A stretch of 64,000 bases of DNA from Loigolactobacillus iwatensis. Its GTDB lineage: Bacteria > Bacillota > Bacilli > Lactobacillales > Lactobacillaceae. Positions 17,726-27,354 of the stretch are shown here, piece by piece; the first letter of the stretch is position 1, and every line of letters starts with the position of its first letter. The DNA is taken from the NCBI RefSeq assembly GCF_003950295.1, contig NZ_RHNP01000004.1:88807-152806 (forward strand), in the 5' to 3' direction. Under the pieces are notes generated by a model, which saw only the letters and a list, made by a program, of their open reading frames with translations, was not told the origin of the DNA and searched no databases. The position numbers and the translations under genes were made by a program.

Positions 17726-19951
17726 ATGAAAGATAGAGTGATTTTTGTCGCGTTAATTGTTGCAGCCCTTAGCTTTGCTGTTTTTATTGGTAATGTAATA
17801 AGTTGGTTATTTTTGATTGTTGCTATTGTGAGGTTGCTATGGACACGGCAATCTAAATTAATCTTAGGGACAGTTATCATTTGTTGTTTTGCAGGTTCAT
17901 TTTTTATGGTTGTAAAACAACGATTAGTAAAAAAGCCGCCAGACTATCAACAAATATTAGTCTGGCCAGATGCTTTCAAACTAAACGGCGATTCGCTTCA
18001 ATTTGAAGGAAAACTGACGGATAAAACACGTGTTTTAGCTGTTTATTATTTACAAACAAAAAAAGAACGAGCCTATTTTCAGCACCTGACGCATCCAGTT
18101 ATTTTACAAGTTAGTGGGATCTGTAGTCGTCCGGAACACGCAACTAATCAAAATGAATTTGATTATGCAACTTACTTGAGGCAACAACGTCGGATTCATT
18201 ATATTGTACAGATTGAACAAATCAAGCAAATTAAAGCCCAAAAGTGGTCACTAGTTGGTTGGTTGCATCACGTTCGCCAAGTACTGAGTTGCCGCGCTGA
18301 TCGTTACCCACCGTTACTTAGACAGTATTTCAAATGCCTAGTTTTAGGTATTCAAACTAGCGCATTTCAGGATACAGCACAACAATTTAAACGTTTAGGA
18401 TTAATTCATTTGTTTAGTCTATCTGGTCTACACGTTTTTTACTTTGTTGGGCTATTTTCCCAATTATTATTACGCTTACATTTGACAAAAGAAACCCGTG
18501 ATTGGTTGCTGTTACTTCTCTTACCGGCCTACGTTATTTTTGCGGGCTCAAGTGTTAGTTTAATTCGTGCGGTTAGTCTGTGTTGGTTACGTGTTTTAAA
18601 TCGACGTTTTAGTTTGCAAATATCGGCATTGGATTGTTTTGGCTGGGTTTTGTTATTTAATTTTGCACTTCAGCCATACGTTCTCTTTGGACTTGGCGGT
18701 CAATTATCTTATTTATTATCATTTTTATTATTGTTTTTAAGAGATAAGAATGCTGTTTTTAGAACGTTATGGTTAAATCTATTTAGTTTACCAATTTTAC
18801 TACATCACGTTTATGAATGGCACTATTTACTGGTCTTGCTTAATTTATTGGTAATGCCGTTGTTTTCTTACGCCGTTTTACCATTAACGTTAATTGGGGC
18901 AGGGTGTTTTTCATTTCTACCAGGGCTTAGTTGGTTAATTAATTGGGGATTAACCGTTTTTCAAACGAGTCTTCTTTGCTTGGCCAGGCCCCAATGGATG
19001 ATTGTCTTTGGTCGGTTAACTGGAACGGTGACCCTAATCTTACTTATTTTAACCGCGGTTATGCTAACTGTACCTAAAAGGTATCGCATTTCGACGGGGG
19101 CTTTTTTAGGTAGTATCTATCTAGTGGCCTTTTTACTGATTCATTATCCATTGGTCGACCGGGTTATTTTTTTTGATATTGGTCAAGGTGATAGTATTTT
19201 AATCGAAAGTCGGCTACATAAACAGATAACATTAATTGATACGGGAGGACGGCTAACGTTTAACCAGGCCGGGTGGCGTAAGCAACAGCGAAGTGCTCGA
19301 GCGGAGCGAGTAACAATCAATTACTTGAAAAGTCGGGGAATAAAAAGAATTGATCGAATTTGTCTCAGCCACCAGGATGCTGATCATATTGGTGATTTAA
19401 CTGTTTTATTAGAAGCGATGACCGTTAAAGAAGTCGCTTTTCCGGTTGGAATGGAAAATAATCCGCAGTTTCGGCAGCGAATTTGGCCCTACAGACAACA
19501 ACTTAAGTGGCGCTCCCTACAGGCAGGAGCAAAAATTCAAGTCACACCACAGGAAGAGTTACAGGTGTTGCACCCAGAAAGGCCTGGCTTGGGAACTAAT
19601 GAAGATTCCTTAGTTCTCTATGGTCGAATAGGGGGGAAGACGTGGCTGTTTACAGGAGATCTTGATGCGGCCAATGAGGTTTCACTTTGTGAGCGGCAAC
19701 GATTAAAGGCAGATTTTTTAAAGGCCGGCCATCATGGTAGTCGAACTGCTTCAGCACAGACATTTATAGAAACCGTTCAACCTGAGCGTATTTTGATCTC
19801 CTCTGGTCGGAACAATCGATACGGCCATCCTCATCCGGATGTCATTCAACGTTATCGGGATTTACGGATTCCATTTTATAATACAGCCGAAAATGGCATG
19901 CTGCTCTGGTCATCGACTGACGGGTGGCAGACTTTTCGACACAAGGAGTAA
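17726..19951 (+). CDS. comEC: Competence protein ComEC/Rec2 (DNA channel)
   Basis: This 741-residue protein has N-terminal membrane segments with an extracellular OB-like DUF4131 region (about 70-190) and a polytopic competence domain (LFSLSGLHVF ... LVMPLFSY). The C-terminal metallo-beta-lactamase domain has FDIGQGDS and the intact metal motif HQDADH at 549-554. ComEC carries single-stranded DNA across the membrane; the MBL domain may degrade the second strand. It is full length with no frameshift. The ribosome binding site is weak. Its stop overlaps the holA ribosome binding region. Confidence 0.93.
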   Translation: MKDRVIFVALIVAALSFAVFIGNVISWLFLIVAIVRLLWTRQSKLILGTVIICCFAGSFFMVVKQRLVKKPPDYQQILVWPDAFKLNGDSLQFEGKLTDKTRVLAVYYLQTKKERAYFQHLTHPVILQVSGICSRPEHATNQNEFDYATYLRQQRRIHYIVQIEQIKQIKAQKWSLVGWLHHVRQVLSCRADRYPPLLRQYFKCLVLGIQTSAFQDTAQQFKRLGLIHLFSLSGLHVFYFVGLFSQLLLRLHLTKETRDWLLLLLLPAYVIFAGSSVSLIRAVSLCWLRVLNRRFSLQISALDCFGWVLLFNFALQPYVLFGLGGQLSYLLSFLLLFLRDKNAVFRTLWLNLFSLPILLHHVYEWHYLLVLLNLLVMPLFSYAVLPLTLIGAGCFSFLPGLSWLINWGLTVFQTSLLCLARPQWMIVFGRLTGTVTLILLILTAVMLTVPKRYRISTGAFLGSIYLVAFLLIHYPLVDRVIFFDIGQGDSILIESRLHKQITLIDTGGRLTFNQAGWRKQQRSARAERVTINYLKSRGIKRIDRICLSHQDADHIGDLTVLLEAMTVKEVAFPVGMENNPQFRQRIWPYRQQLKWRSLQAGAKIQVTPQEELQVLHPERPGLGTNEDSLVLYGRIGGKTWLFTGDLDAANEVSLCERQRLKADFLKAGHHGSRTASAQTFIETVQPERILISSGRNNRYGHPHPDVIQRYRDLRIPFYNTAENGMLLWSSTDGWQTFRHKE

Positions 19952-19955
19952 TGAT

Positions 19956-20987
19956 ATGGATGTAGCAACATTGCAGAAACAATTAAAACATGGGAAAATT
20001 GCCCCAGTCTATTTGGTTCAGGGTCAAGAGGCTTATTTAGTTGCACAAGTAAAAAGGGCCTTCCGCCAATTATTATCTGAGGAAGAATTAACAATGAATT
20101 TTGGTGCTTACGATATGACGGTGACTCCTTTAGCGGTTGCACTAAATGATGCCATGTCGGCACCGTTCTTTGGTGAGCGGCGGGTAGTATTTATCGAAAA
20201 TAGTATTTTTTTGACCGCCGATGCAAAGAAAGCAAAGGTAGAACATGATGTTGCCAGTCTTTTAACTTATCTGGGTAACCCGCTTGATTCGACCCAGTTA
20301 GTTATTTTTGCGCCATACGCTAAATTAGATGAGCGGAAAAAAGTGACCAAACAATTAAAGCGAGTTGCCCAGCAAGTTGACGTTAAGCCGTTGACGCAAC
20401 AACGTGCACAAAGTTATGTAACTGATTATTTAAAGCGGCAACAGTTAACGATGGCACCACAAGCAATGACACTATTTTTACAACGAACAGAAGCTAATTT
20501 ATCGATTATGATGGATGAATTACCTAAGCTGCGGCTTTATGCACTTGAAGATCATGAAATTTCACAAACAGCCGTGGATCAACTGGTTGCCCAGAGTTTA
20601 GAACAAAACGTTTTTTCATTAGTAGACGCGGTGATGGCGCAAAATGTCGCTCAGGCCGTTCAATTATATAGTGATTTATTATTGCAAAAAGAAGAACCGC
20701 TTAAAATTAACGCTATTTTGTTAGGTCAATTTCGTTTATTACTACAAATTAAGATTTTACAAAAAAATGGTTACAGCCAGGGAAGTTTGGCACAAGTTTT
20801 AAAAGTCCACCCGTATCGAGTAAAGTTGGCAATTGGTCAGGCGCGTCATTTTCAGCAGGCGTCGTTACGCGCGGCTTATTTGGGCCTAGTGGACATGGAA
20901 TATAAAATGAAATCAACGCAAGAAAAACCAGAATTACTTTTCCAATTATTTGTCATGCAGTTCGTTGATAAGGCTATTGTTAGCTAA
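19956..20987 (+). CDS. holA: DNA polymerase III delta subunit
   Basis: The 343-residue protein starts at ATG 19956, where AAGGAG lies 7 bases upstream inside the comEC end; the frame is open further upstream but only as overlap with comEC. It has the HolA N-terminus (APVYLVQGQEAYLV) and the later LVDAVMAQN ... LGQFRLLLQIK segment of the clamp-loader delta family. It opens the beta clamp during replication. Overlap with comEC and the order comEC-holA-rpsT match other Firmicutes. Confidence 0.93.
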   Translation: MDVATLQKQLKHGKIAPVYLVQGQEAYLVAQVKRAFRQLLSEEELTMNFGAYDMTVTPLAVALNDAMSAPFFGERRVVFIENSIFLTADAKKAKVEHDVASLLTYLGNPLDSTQLVIFAPYAKLDERKKVTKQLKRVAQQVDVKPLTQQRAQSYVTDYLKRQQLTMAPQAMTLFLQRTEANLSIMMDELPKLRLYALEDHEISQTAVDQLVAQSLEQNVFSLVDAVMAQNVAQAVQLYSDLLLQKEEPLKINAILLGQFRLLLQIKILQKNGYSQGSLAQVLKVHPYRVKLAIGQARHFQQASLRAAYLGLVDMEYKMKSTQEKPELLFQLFVMQFVDKAIVS

Positions 20988-21015
20988 GTGTAATTGGTTA
21001 ACTATTGTGGACATA

Positions 21016-21053
21016 AAAAAGAGCGCTAAGGCCTTTGCCTTAACGCTCTTTTT
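21016..21053. terminator. Convergent terminator between holA and rpsT
   Basis: A 17-bp stem AAAAAGAGCG(C/T)TAAGGC with a short loop has A and T runs on both sides, so it works for both strands. Confidence 0.9.
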
Positions 21054-21063
21054 AGAAATAAAC

Positions 21064-21321
21064 TTATTTAGCCAATAATTTGGATAAGCGTGATTTATCT
21101 CGAGCAGCCTTGTTTGCGTGAACAAGACCCTTTGATTTAGCCATGTCGATTGAACGAACAGCAGCGCGGTATAGATCTTCTGAGTTATCAGCGCCACCAG
21201 CAGCTTGTGCTTTTTCAAATTGTTTAACAGTTGAACGCATTGCACTGATTTGTGAAACATTATGTGCATTGGCTTTTTCGTTATTACGAGCACGTTTGAT
21301 TGCGGATTTTAAGTTAGGCAT
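21064..21321 (-). CDS. rpsT: 30S ribosomal protein S20
   Basis: This 85-residue basic protein begins [18 protein letters not shown] and carries the S20 [26 protein letters not shown] region. It binds 16S rRNA early in 30S assembly. GGAGG precedes the ATG. It is monocistronic with a strong consensus promoter at 21382-21410. Confidence 0.97.
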   Translation of the reverse strand: MPNLKSAIKRARNNEKANAHNVSQISAMRSTVKQFEKAQAAGGADNSEDLYRAAVRSIDMAKSKGLVHANKAARDKSRLSKLLAK

Positions 21322-21381
21322 TGAATTTCACCTCCAAGTTAAGCAAATTAAATAAATTGCTATTTGTTTTCAACGTTGTTT

Positions 21382-21410
21382 ATTATACAGAAGACCTAGA
21401 AACATTGCAA
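21382..21410 (-). promoter_or_regulatory. Promoter of rpsT
   Basis: On the minus strand TTGCAA, a 17-bp spacer and a perfect TATAAT lie about 60 bases upstream of the start codon. Confidence 0.8.
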
Positions 21411-21475
21411 TAAAAACTTGTAAAGCTATTTTGCTTGATAGTCTGCACGTCTGATTTATTATTATTAGATAGGTC

Positions 21476-21504
21476 TTGCAATTTATAAAAGAATCACGTA
21501 AAGT
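21476..21504 (+). promoter_or_regulatory. Promoter of rpsO
   Basis: TTGCAA (21476-21481), a 17-bp spacer and TAAAGT (21499-21504) predict a transcript starting near 21511 with a leader of about 95 bases. Confidence 0.7.
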
Positions 21505-21511
21505 AATAGTT

Positions 21512-21573
21512 GTGCTTAAGCACGAACCTGTCACTTGGTTTAGCGAATCACCAACGTTTTACTCAGTCACAGG
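21512..21573 (+). promoter_or_regulatory. Structured 5' leader of rpsO (putative S15 autoregulatory site)
   Basis: The leader holds a perfect 12-bp palindrome (21512-21523), then a stem CCTGTCACT/AGTCACAGG with one mismatch (21527-21535 / 21565-21573) enclosing a TTGGT/ACCAA hairpin (21535-21539 / 21550-21554). S15 represses its own mRNA through leader structures in several bacteria. Binding here is inferred. Confidence 0.55.
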
Positions 21574-21605
21574 CACTTTAAGATAGTGGAAGGGTGTGAA
21601 ATATT

Positions 21606-21875
21606 TTGGCAATTTCTAAAGAACGTAAAAATGAAGTCATTAAAGACTTTGCACGTCAAGATGGAGATACTGGTTCAACTGAAGTACAAGTTGCAGTATT
21701 AACGGAAGAGATTAACCTTTTAAATGAACATATTCGTGTTCATAAAAAAGATTATCATTCATATCGTGGTTTAATGAAAAAGATTGGTCATCGTCGTAAC
21801 TTACTTGCTTACCTACGTAAGACGGATATTAAACGTTACCGTGACCTTATTCAACGCTTAGGTTTACGTCGTTAA
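21606..21875 (+). CDS. rpsO: 30S ribosomal protein S15
   Basis: This 89-residue protein is full length for S15, with [17 protein letters not shown], the [11 protein letters not shown] 16S-rRNA-binding region and the [10 protein letters not shown] segment. The start is TTG 21606 behind GGAAGGGTG; the usual methionine is then followed by AISKERK. It has its own promoter, a folded leader and a terminator. Confidence 0.97.
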   Translation: MAISKERKNEVIKDFARQDGDTGSTEVQVAVLTEEINLLNEHIRVHKKDYHSYRGLMKKIGHRRNLLAYLRKTDIKRYRDLIQRLGLRR

Positions 21876-21882
21876 TGACGTT

Positions 21883-21918
21883 AAAAAGATGTGATTCTTT
21901 TGAATCACATCTTTTTTT
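21883..21918 (+). terminator. Intrinsic terminator of rpsO
   Basis: The stem AAAGATGTGATTC/GAATCACATCTTT with a four-base loop is followed by a T-run. Confidence 0.92.
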
Positions 21919-21968
21919 ACGGTCAATTTTTGGCTTTTTACAGTTATATGTTAAAGCCTATTTTTTTG

Positions 21969-21977
21969 TGGTATCAT
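21969..21977 (+). promoter_or_regulatory. Extended -10 promoter of dapA-rnjB
   Basis: TGGTATCAT matches the extended -10 form about 105 bases upstream of dapA. No -35 is evident and no known riboswitch was recognised in the leader. Confidence 0.5.
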
Positions 21978-22082
21978 AAAATAAAGTAGAAACCTTAAGC
22001 AGTTAATTAGCCAATGTTTGTATTAGCTTTTATTTAAGGGTACGGATGAGTTTTTGAATAAATTTAATACAGGAGGGGCTTC

Positions 22083-22961
22083 ATGAGTTTCTTAAATAAT
22101 GTTTCCTTAGTCACAGCAATGGTGACACCCTTTGATGATTCTGGCCAAGTCAGTTATGAACGATTAACAAAACTGATTGACCACTTATTGGCGACTGGGA
22201 CTGAAGCTATTTTGGTTGGTGGGACAACTGGCGAAGGTCCGACGCTATCGGCTTCAGAAAAACTTAATCTATTTAAAGAGACGGTTAAGTTAGTTGCTGG
22301 ACGTGTACCAATTATTGCGAATACTGGTTCCAACAATACAGCGCAAACCATTGAATTTACACAACAGGTGGCTAAAATTCAGGGTATCGCCGCTGCATTA
22401 ATCGTTGTACCTTATTACAATAAGCCCGATCAGCGAGGGATGTACGCACACTACAAACTAGTAAGTGAACAGGCTGGATTACCAATTATAATTTATAATA
22501 TACCTGGTCGAACTGGTGTGACAATGTTAGTTAAAACTGCCATTCAGTTATCTTTGTTACCGAATATTATTGGAATAAAGGATTGTACTGGCGCAAGTAA
22601 TTTAGGGCAAATTGTTGAAGGTACAAAGGAAAATGATTTTGCCGTTTTCACAGGCGAAGATGAAGATGCTTTTGCCGCGAAAACAATTGGTGCGCAAGGA
22701 GTGATTTCTGTTAGCAGCCATTTGTTTGGCCAACAGATTAAAAAAATGTACCAATTGATTGACGAGAATAAGCTGGCTGAGGCCGCGGAAATTATGCGGC
22801 AATTAACACCAAAGGGGAAACAACTTTTCGCACAACCATCCCCCGGGCCAGTAAAGGTTGCGTTAAAACAAATTGGCATTCCGGTTGGCGGTGTTCGTTT
22901 GCCATTATTGATGCCAACAAAGGCAGAGACAGAGTTATTATTAAATATTCTTGATCTTTAA
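22083..22961 (+). CDS. dapA: 4-hydroxy-tetrahydrodipicolinate synthase
   Basis: This 292-residue TIM-barrel aldolase has the Schiff-base lysine Lys166 (GIKDCTG), the catalytic tyrosine in YNIPGRTG (Tyr138), the GGTTGEGPTL pyruvate-binding loop (Thr48-Thr49) and Arg143. It condenses pyruvate with aspartate semialdehyde, the first step to diaminopimelate and lysine. AGGAGGGG precedes the ATG. It is followed after 18 bp by rnjB, the same dapA-rnjB pairing as in Bacillus subtilis. No other lysine-pathway gene is in the window. Confidence 0.94.
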   Translation: MSFLNNVSLVTAMVTPFDDSGQVSYERLTKLIDHLLATGTEAILVGGTTGEGPTLSASEKLNLFKETVKLVAGRVPIIANTGSNNTAQTIEFTQQVAKIQGIAAALIVVPYYNKPDQRGMYAHYKLVSEQAGLPIIIYNIPGRTGVTMLVKTAIQLSLLPNIIGIKDCTGASNLGQIVEGTKENDFAVFTGEDEDAFAAKTIGAQGVISVSSHLFGQQIKKMYQLIDENKLAEAAEIMRQLTPKGKQLFAQPSPGPVKVALKQIGIPVGGVRLPLLMPTKAETELLLNILDL

Positions 22962-22979
22962 GAAAAAGAGGTGAATTAA

Positions 22980-24662
22980 GTGAGTAGTCGAATTAAAATA
23001 ATGCCATTAGGTGGCGTTCGTGAAAATGGAAAAAACATGTACGTTGTTGAAGTGGATGATGAAATTTATATTTTAGATTGTGGTTTAATGTACCCAGAAA
23101 ACGAACTGTTAGGTATTGATATTGTAATTCCTGATTTTACTTACTTGGAAGAAAATATTGATCGAGTTGTCGGGGTGTTTTTAACGCATGGTCATGCTGA
23201 TGCTATTGGTGCTTTGCCTTATTTTGTTAGCAAATTTGATGTTCCGGTTTTTGGTTCAGAACTGACGATTGCATTAGCTAAATTAAGCGTAAATGGTTAC
23301 ACAGCATCCAAAAAGTTTAAGGATTTTCACGTCATTAATAAGGATACTGAGATTGATTTTAATCACGCAACGGTTTCCTTCTTTAAGACAACCCATTCAA
23401 TTCCCGATTCATTAGGAATTGTTTTGAAGACTGATGCAGGACAAATTGTTTATACTGGTGATTTTAAGTTTGACCAATCGGCAACGCCAGAGTATCAGAC
23501 TGATTTTGCACGTTTAGCAGAAATTGGCCAAAAAGGTGTCTTAGCGTTGATTAGTGATTCGGCCAATGCAGAATCACCATATACAATGGCCAGTGAGCGA
23601 GCAATTGCGGCCTACATTTTGGATACCTTCAAATATCATGAGGGTCGCATTATTGTTGCGTCCGTTGCGTCAAATATTGCGCGGGTACAACAAGTTATTG
23701 ATGCTGCTTATCGTTCAGGACGTAAGGTTGTTTTAACTGGTCGCGATCTTGAAAAAATTGTCCGAACAGCAATGCGCTTAAATCGGTTGACCTTACCTAG
23801 TGAAGATATTTTAGTTGCCACTAAGGATCTCAAGACATTAAAGCCTGAAGAGACGGTTATTTTAGAGACCGGTAAGATGGGTGAACCGATTAAGGCTTTG
23901 CAGCGAATGGCAACGAGTCGTCACCGGTTGATTAGTATTAAAGAGGGTGATCTTGTCTTTATTACGACAACACCATCTCACGCCATGGAAACAACAGTTG
24001 CTAAAACAAAAGATATGATCTATCGTGCTGGTGGCGAAGTTAAGGCTGTTGGTGACGATATTCACGCTTCAGGGCACGGCAATAAGAATGATTTGCAATT
24101 GATGATTAATTTAATCAAGCCGCAATACTTTATTCCAGTTCAAGGGGAATACCGTTTATTAGCTGCCCACGCTGATATTGCCCACGAAACGGGAATCTCT
24201 TACGAAAACATCTTTATCACCGGTAAGGGTGACGTTTTGGAGTACCAAAATAAGCGGATGCGAATGGCTAATCAGGTTGAAGTTGGCAATACCATGATTG
24301 ATGGAATTGGTGTCGGCGATATTGGTAATATTGTTTTACGTGATCGGAAGGTTTTGTCTGAGGATGGCATCTTCATTGCTGTTGTCACAATTAATCGCAA
24401 AAAGCGAATGATCGTTTCACGACCAAAAATCACGACCCGCGGTTTTGTTTACGTTAAGGCTAGTCGTGATTTAATGCATGAAAGTGCTGATATTGTGACT
24501 AAAACGGTTCAAAATAATTTAGATAATAAAGAATTTGATTGGGGCCACTTAAAACAAGATATTCGCGAGGGTTTAAGTGGGTATCTATTTGAGCAAACCA
24601 AACGTCGTCCGGTTATCTTGCCAGTTATTATGGAAGTTAATCAAAATCGGCGACATAGTTAA
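22980..24662 (+). CDS. rnjB: Ribonuclease J2
   Basis: This 560-residue paralogue of the RNase J1 at 781-2463 keeps the whole MBL/beta-CASP layout, but its metal motif at 70-75 reads HGHADA, so the last histidine of HxHxDH is replaced by alanine. As I recall, RNase J2 of Bacillus has the same change and is weakly active, working mainly in complex with J1. The later SGHGNKND histidine motif is present. The GTG start is preceded by GAGGTG. It is co-transcribed with dapA. Confidence 0.94.
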   Translation: MSSRIKIMPLGGVRENGKNMYVVEVDDEIYILDCGLMYPENELLGIDIVIPDFTYLEENIDRVVGVFLTHGHADAIGALPYFVSKFDVPVFGSELTIALAKLSVNGYTASKKFKDFHVINKDTEIDFNHATVSFFKTTHSIPDSLGIVLKTDAGQIVYTGDFKFDQSATPEYQTDFARLAEIGQKGVLALISDSANAESPYTMASERAIAAYILDTFKYHEGRIIVASVASNIARVQQVIDAAYRSGRKVVLTGRDLEKIVRTAMRLNRLTLPSEDILVATKDLKTLKPEETVILETGKMGEPIKALQRMATSRHRLISIKEGDLVFITTTPSHAMETTVAKTKDMIYRAGGEVKAVGDDIHASGHGNKNDLQLMINLIKPQYFIPVQGEYRLLAAHADIAHETGISYENIFITGKGDVLEYQNKRMRMANQVEVGNTMIDGIGVGDIGNIVLRDRKVLSEDGIFIAVVTINRKKRMIVSRPKITTRGFVYVKASRDLMHESADIVTKTVQNNLDNKEFDWGHLKQDIREGLSGYLFEQTKRRPVILPVIMEVNQNRRHS

Positions 24663-24680
24663 TTAGTACTGTTGATTGAG

Positions 24681-24712
24681 GAAGTTAGGCCCGTAGCCTA
24701 GCTTCTTTTTTT
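24681..24712 (+). terminator. Intrinsic terminator of dapA-rnjB
   Basis: The stem GAAG-TAGGC/GCCTA-CTTC with one mismatch and a five-base loop is followed by T7. Confidence 0.85.
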
Positions 24713-24804
24713 AAATAAAGGTTTCCGTACGTGATTATTTGAAAACTAAAGGTTTAATCGTTAAAATAGAATTAATTTTGAAGTGGTAAAGGAGGCGTGA
24801 ACTG

Positions 24805-25758
24805 GTGGGTGAGCAAATTCCCTTTCCAAAAAATTTTGATCGTTTTATCCTACTTGGAAAGACGGCGGCCAAGAAAGAAGACTGGAAAGTAGCAGCAGAA
24901 AATTTTTCTGCCGCGTACCAAATTAAACAAGATTTTAATACTAATTTGTTATTGGCAACTGCGTTAATGGAGTCAGGGCAATACTCGTTGGCCCGTCAAG
25001 TTGCTGGTGAGTATGAAAATGATTATCAGGCATCATTGAGCTTGATTTCGTTTTATATTTCACTTTTGTTAACGGCGCATGATTTTGTTAAAGCAACGCA
25101 AATTTGTGATCAGCATTTAGCAACAGCGGCTGACGTTCATTTCTGGACGGAAACTCAAAAGCATATCAAAAGCGCCGAAAACAAGTACCGCCACGAGGAA
25201 GGCGCACACTTAAAGGAGCTACAAAAGGCGTTATATAATTTAAGTGATCGTTCCATTTATGAACAAATGGATCTTTTGAAACAGGCAAATCAGTTGCCGA
25301 AAGAAGAATTTACAGTAACAGCCAAGTGGCTTTTACGAAATCCATTTGTTCACCCGTTATTAAAGGCGAACGTTCTTGCGGATCTTCAAAAAATGCGGGT
25401 TAGTGATAAACTATCTTTGCTATGGTTAGATAATAAAGAATATCAGGTTATACCTGAGCGCTTATTGCCCATTATGGCATATAAAAGTATCATCACTCTG
25501 AAACAATTACTGGCAGAAAAGGTTGGTAATGATGATCCAATTGTCTACCAAAACTTAACTGAAGAAATTAATTTGCATGCGGCCTATCTTTACCCGTTTG
25601 CTGATGAAGTTATTAATGATCCGGCTTTATGGTTAGCTGTTTATTTGGATTTTTACACAACAGATAAATTGAATAAGAAGCAAATTGATAGTGAAAATTT
25701 AACCCGGATTCAGCAATGGCAGGAAAAGCTTAGGGAAACGACTAATATTTTAACCTGA
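24805..25758 (+). CDS. Tetratricopeptide-repeat-like protein
   Basis: This 317-residue, largely helical protein has TPR-like helix pairs in its N-terminal half (KKEDWKVAAENFSAAYQIKQ, LLLATALMESGQYSLARQVA, LTAHDFVKATQICDQ). No signal peptide or catalytic motif is visible. The GTG start follows AAAGGAGG by 9 bases. It lies alone between rnjB and tuf, a position I recall for a TPR gene in other lactobacilli. TPR proteins are protein-interaction scaffolds; the partner is unknown. Confidence 0.75.
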   Translation: MGEQIPFPKNFDRFILLGKTAAKKEDWKVAAENFSAAYQIKQDFNTNLLLATALMESGQYSLARQVAGEYENDYQASLSLISFYISLLLTAHDFVKATQICDQHLATAADVHFWTETQKHIKSAENKYRHEEGAHLKELQKALYNLSDRSIYEQMDLLKQANQLPKEEFTVTAKWLLRNPFVHPLLKANVLADLQKMRVSDKLSLLWLDNKEYQVIPERLLPIMAYKSIITLKQLLAEKVGNDDPIVYQNLTEEINLHAAYLYPFADEVINDPALWLAVYLDFYTTDKLNKKQIDSENLTRIQQWQEKLRETTNILT

Positions 25759-25808
25759 TAGGTTTTAAATATTTTTTTGAAAAATGGGTAAATATTTGTG
25801 CAAAGCTA

Positions 25809-25837
25809 TTTACAAAGCTCACAGAAGTCTATATAAT
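25809..25837 (+). promoter_or_regulatory. tuf promoter P1
   Basis: TTTACA (25809-25814), a 17-bp spacer and a perfect TATAAT (25832-25837). Confidence 0.8.
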
Positions 25838-25878
25838 ATCTAAATGGATTCTTCCTTGGTTGAGAACAGGTACTGTGC

Positions 25879-25907
25879 TTGGCATTTAGCTAGGGAAGTT
25901 GTATAAT
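25879..25907 (+). promoter_or_regulatory. tuf promoter P2
   Basis: TTGGCA (25879-25884), a 17-bp spacer and a perfect TATAAT (25902-25907), 70 bp downstream of P1. The pair gives tuf tandem promoters. Confidence 0.75.
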
Positions 25908-25985
25908 AACTAGTAAAGGATTGCTGGCATTAGCTTTGTCTAATTGCTGGATTATTCTTGCGAAAAATACAGGAGGTTTCATTTA

Positions 25986-27173
<1,188 letters not shown>

Positions 27174-27186
27174 ATTTCAAATTTTT

Positions 27187-27217
27187 GGCACGGGAATTTT
27201 TTCCGTGTCTTTTTTTT
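27187..27217 (+). terminator. Intrinsic terminator of tuf
   Basis: GGCACGG/CCGTGTC stem with an A/T loop followed by T7. Confidence 0.88.
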
Positions 27218-27354
27218 ATCAAAAAATAAGTAAATTAGCGATAAAACAGTGCTTTTTTGGTTAGAATGATTTACAAGACTGGTGAATTACGTTAAAATCA
27301 TAGAGTATGCAATTGATAGCTAATTGTGAAAATAAGAATTTCGGAGGAAAACTA

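Noticed and set aside
20946..21293. Minus-strand frame overlapping rpsT
   Set aside because: It is in another frame of rpsT and crosses the terminator; rpsT is unambiguous.
21919..22082. Lysine riboswitch or T-box upstream of dapA
   Set aside because: The 164-bp region lacks the conserved lysine-riboswitch and T-box sequences and has no terminator pair before the start.
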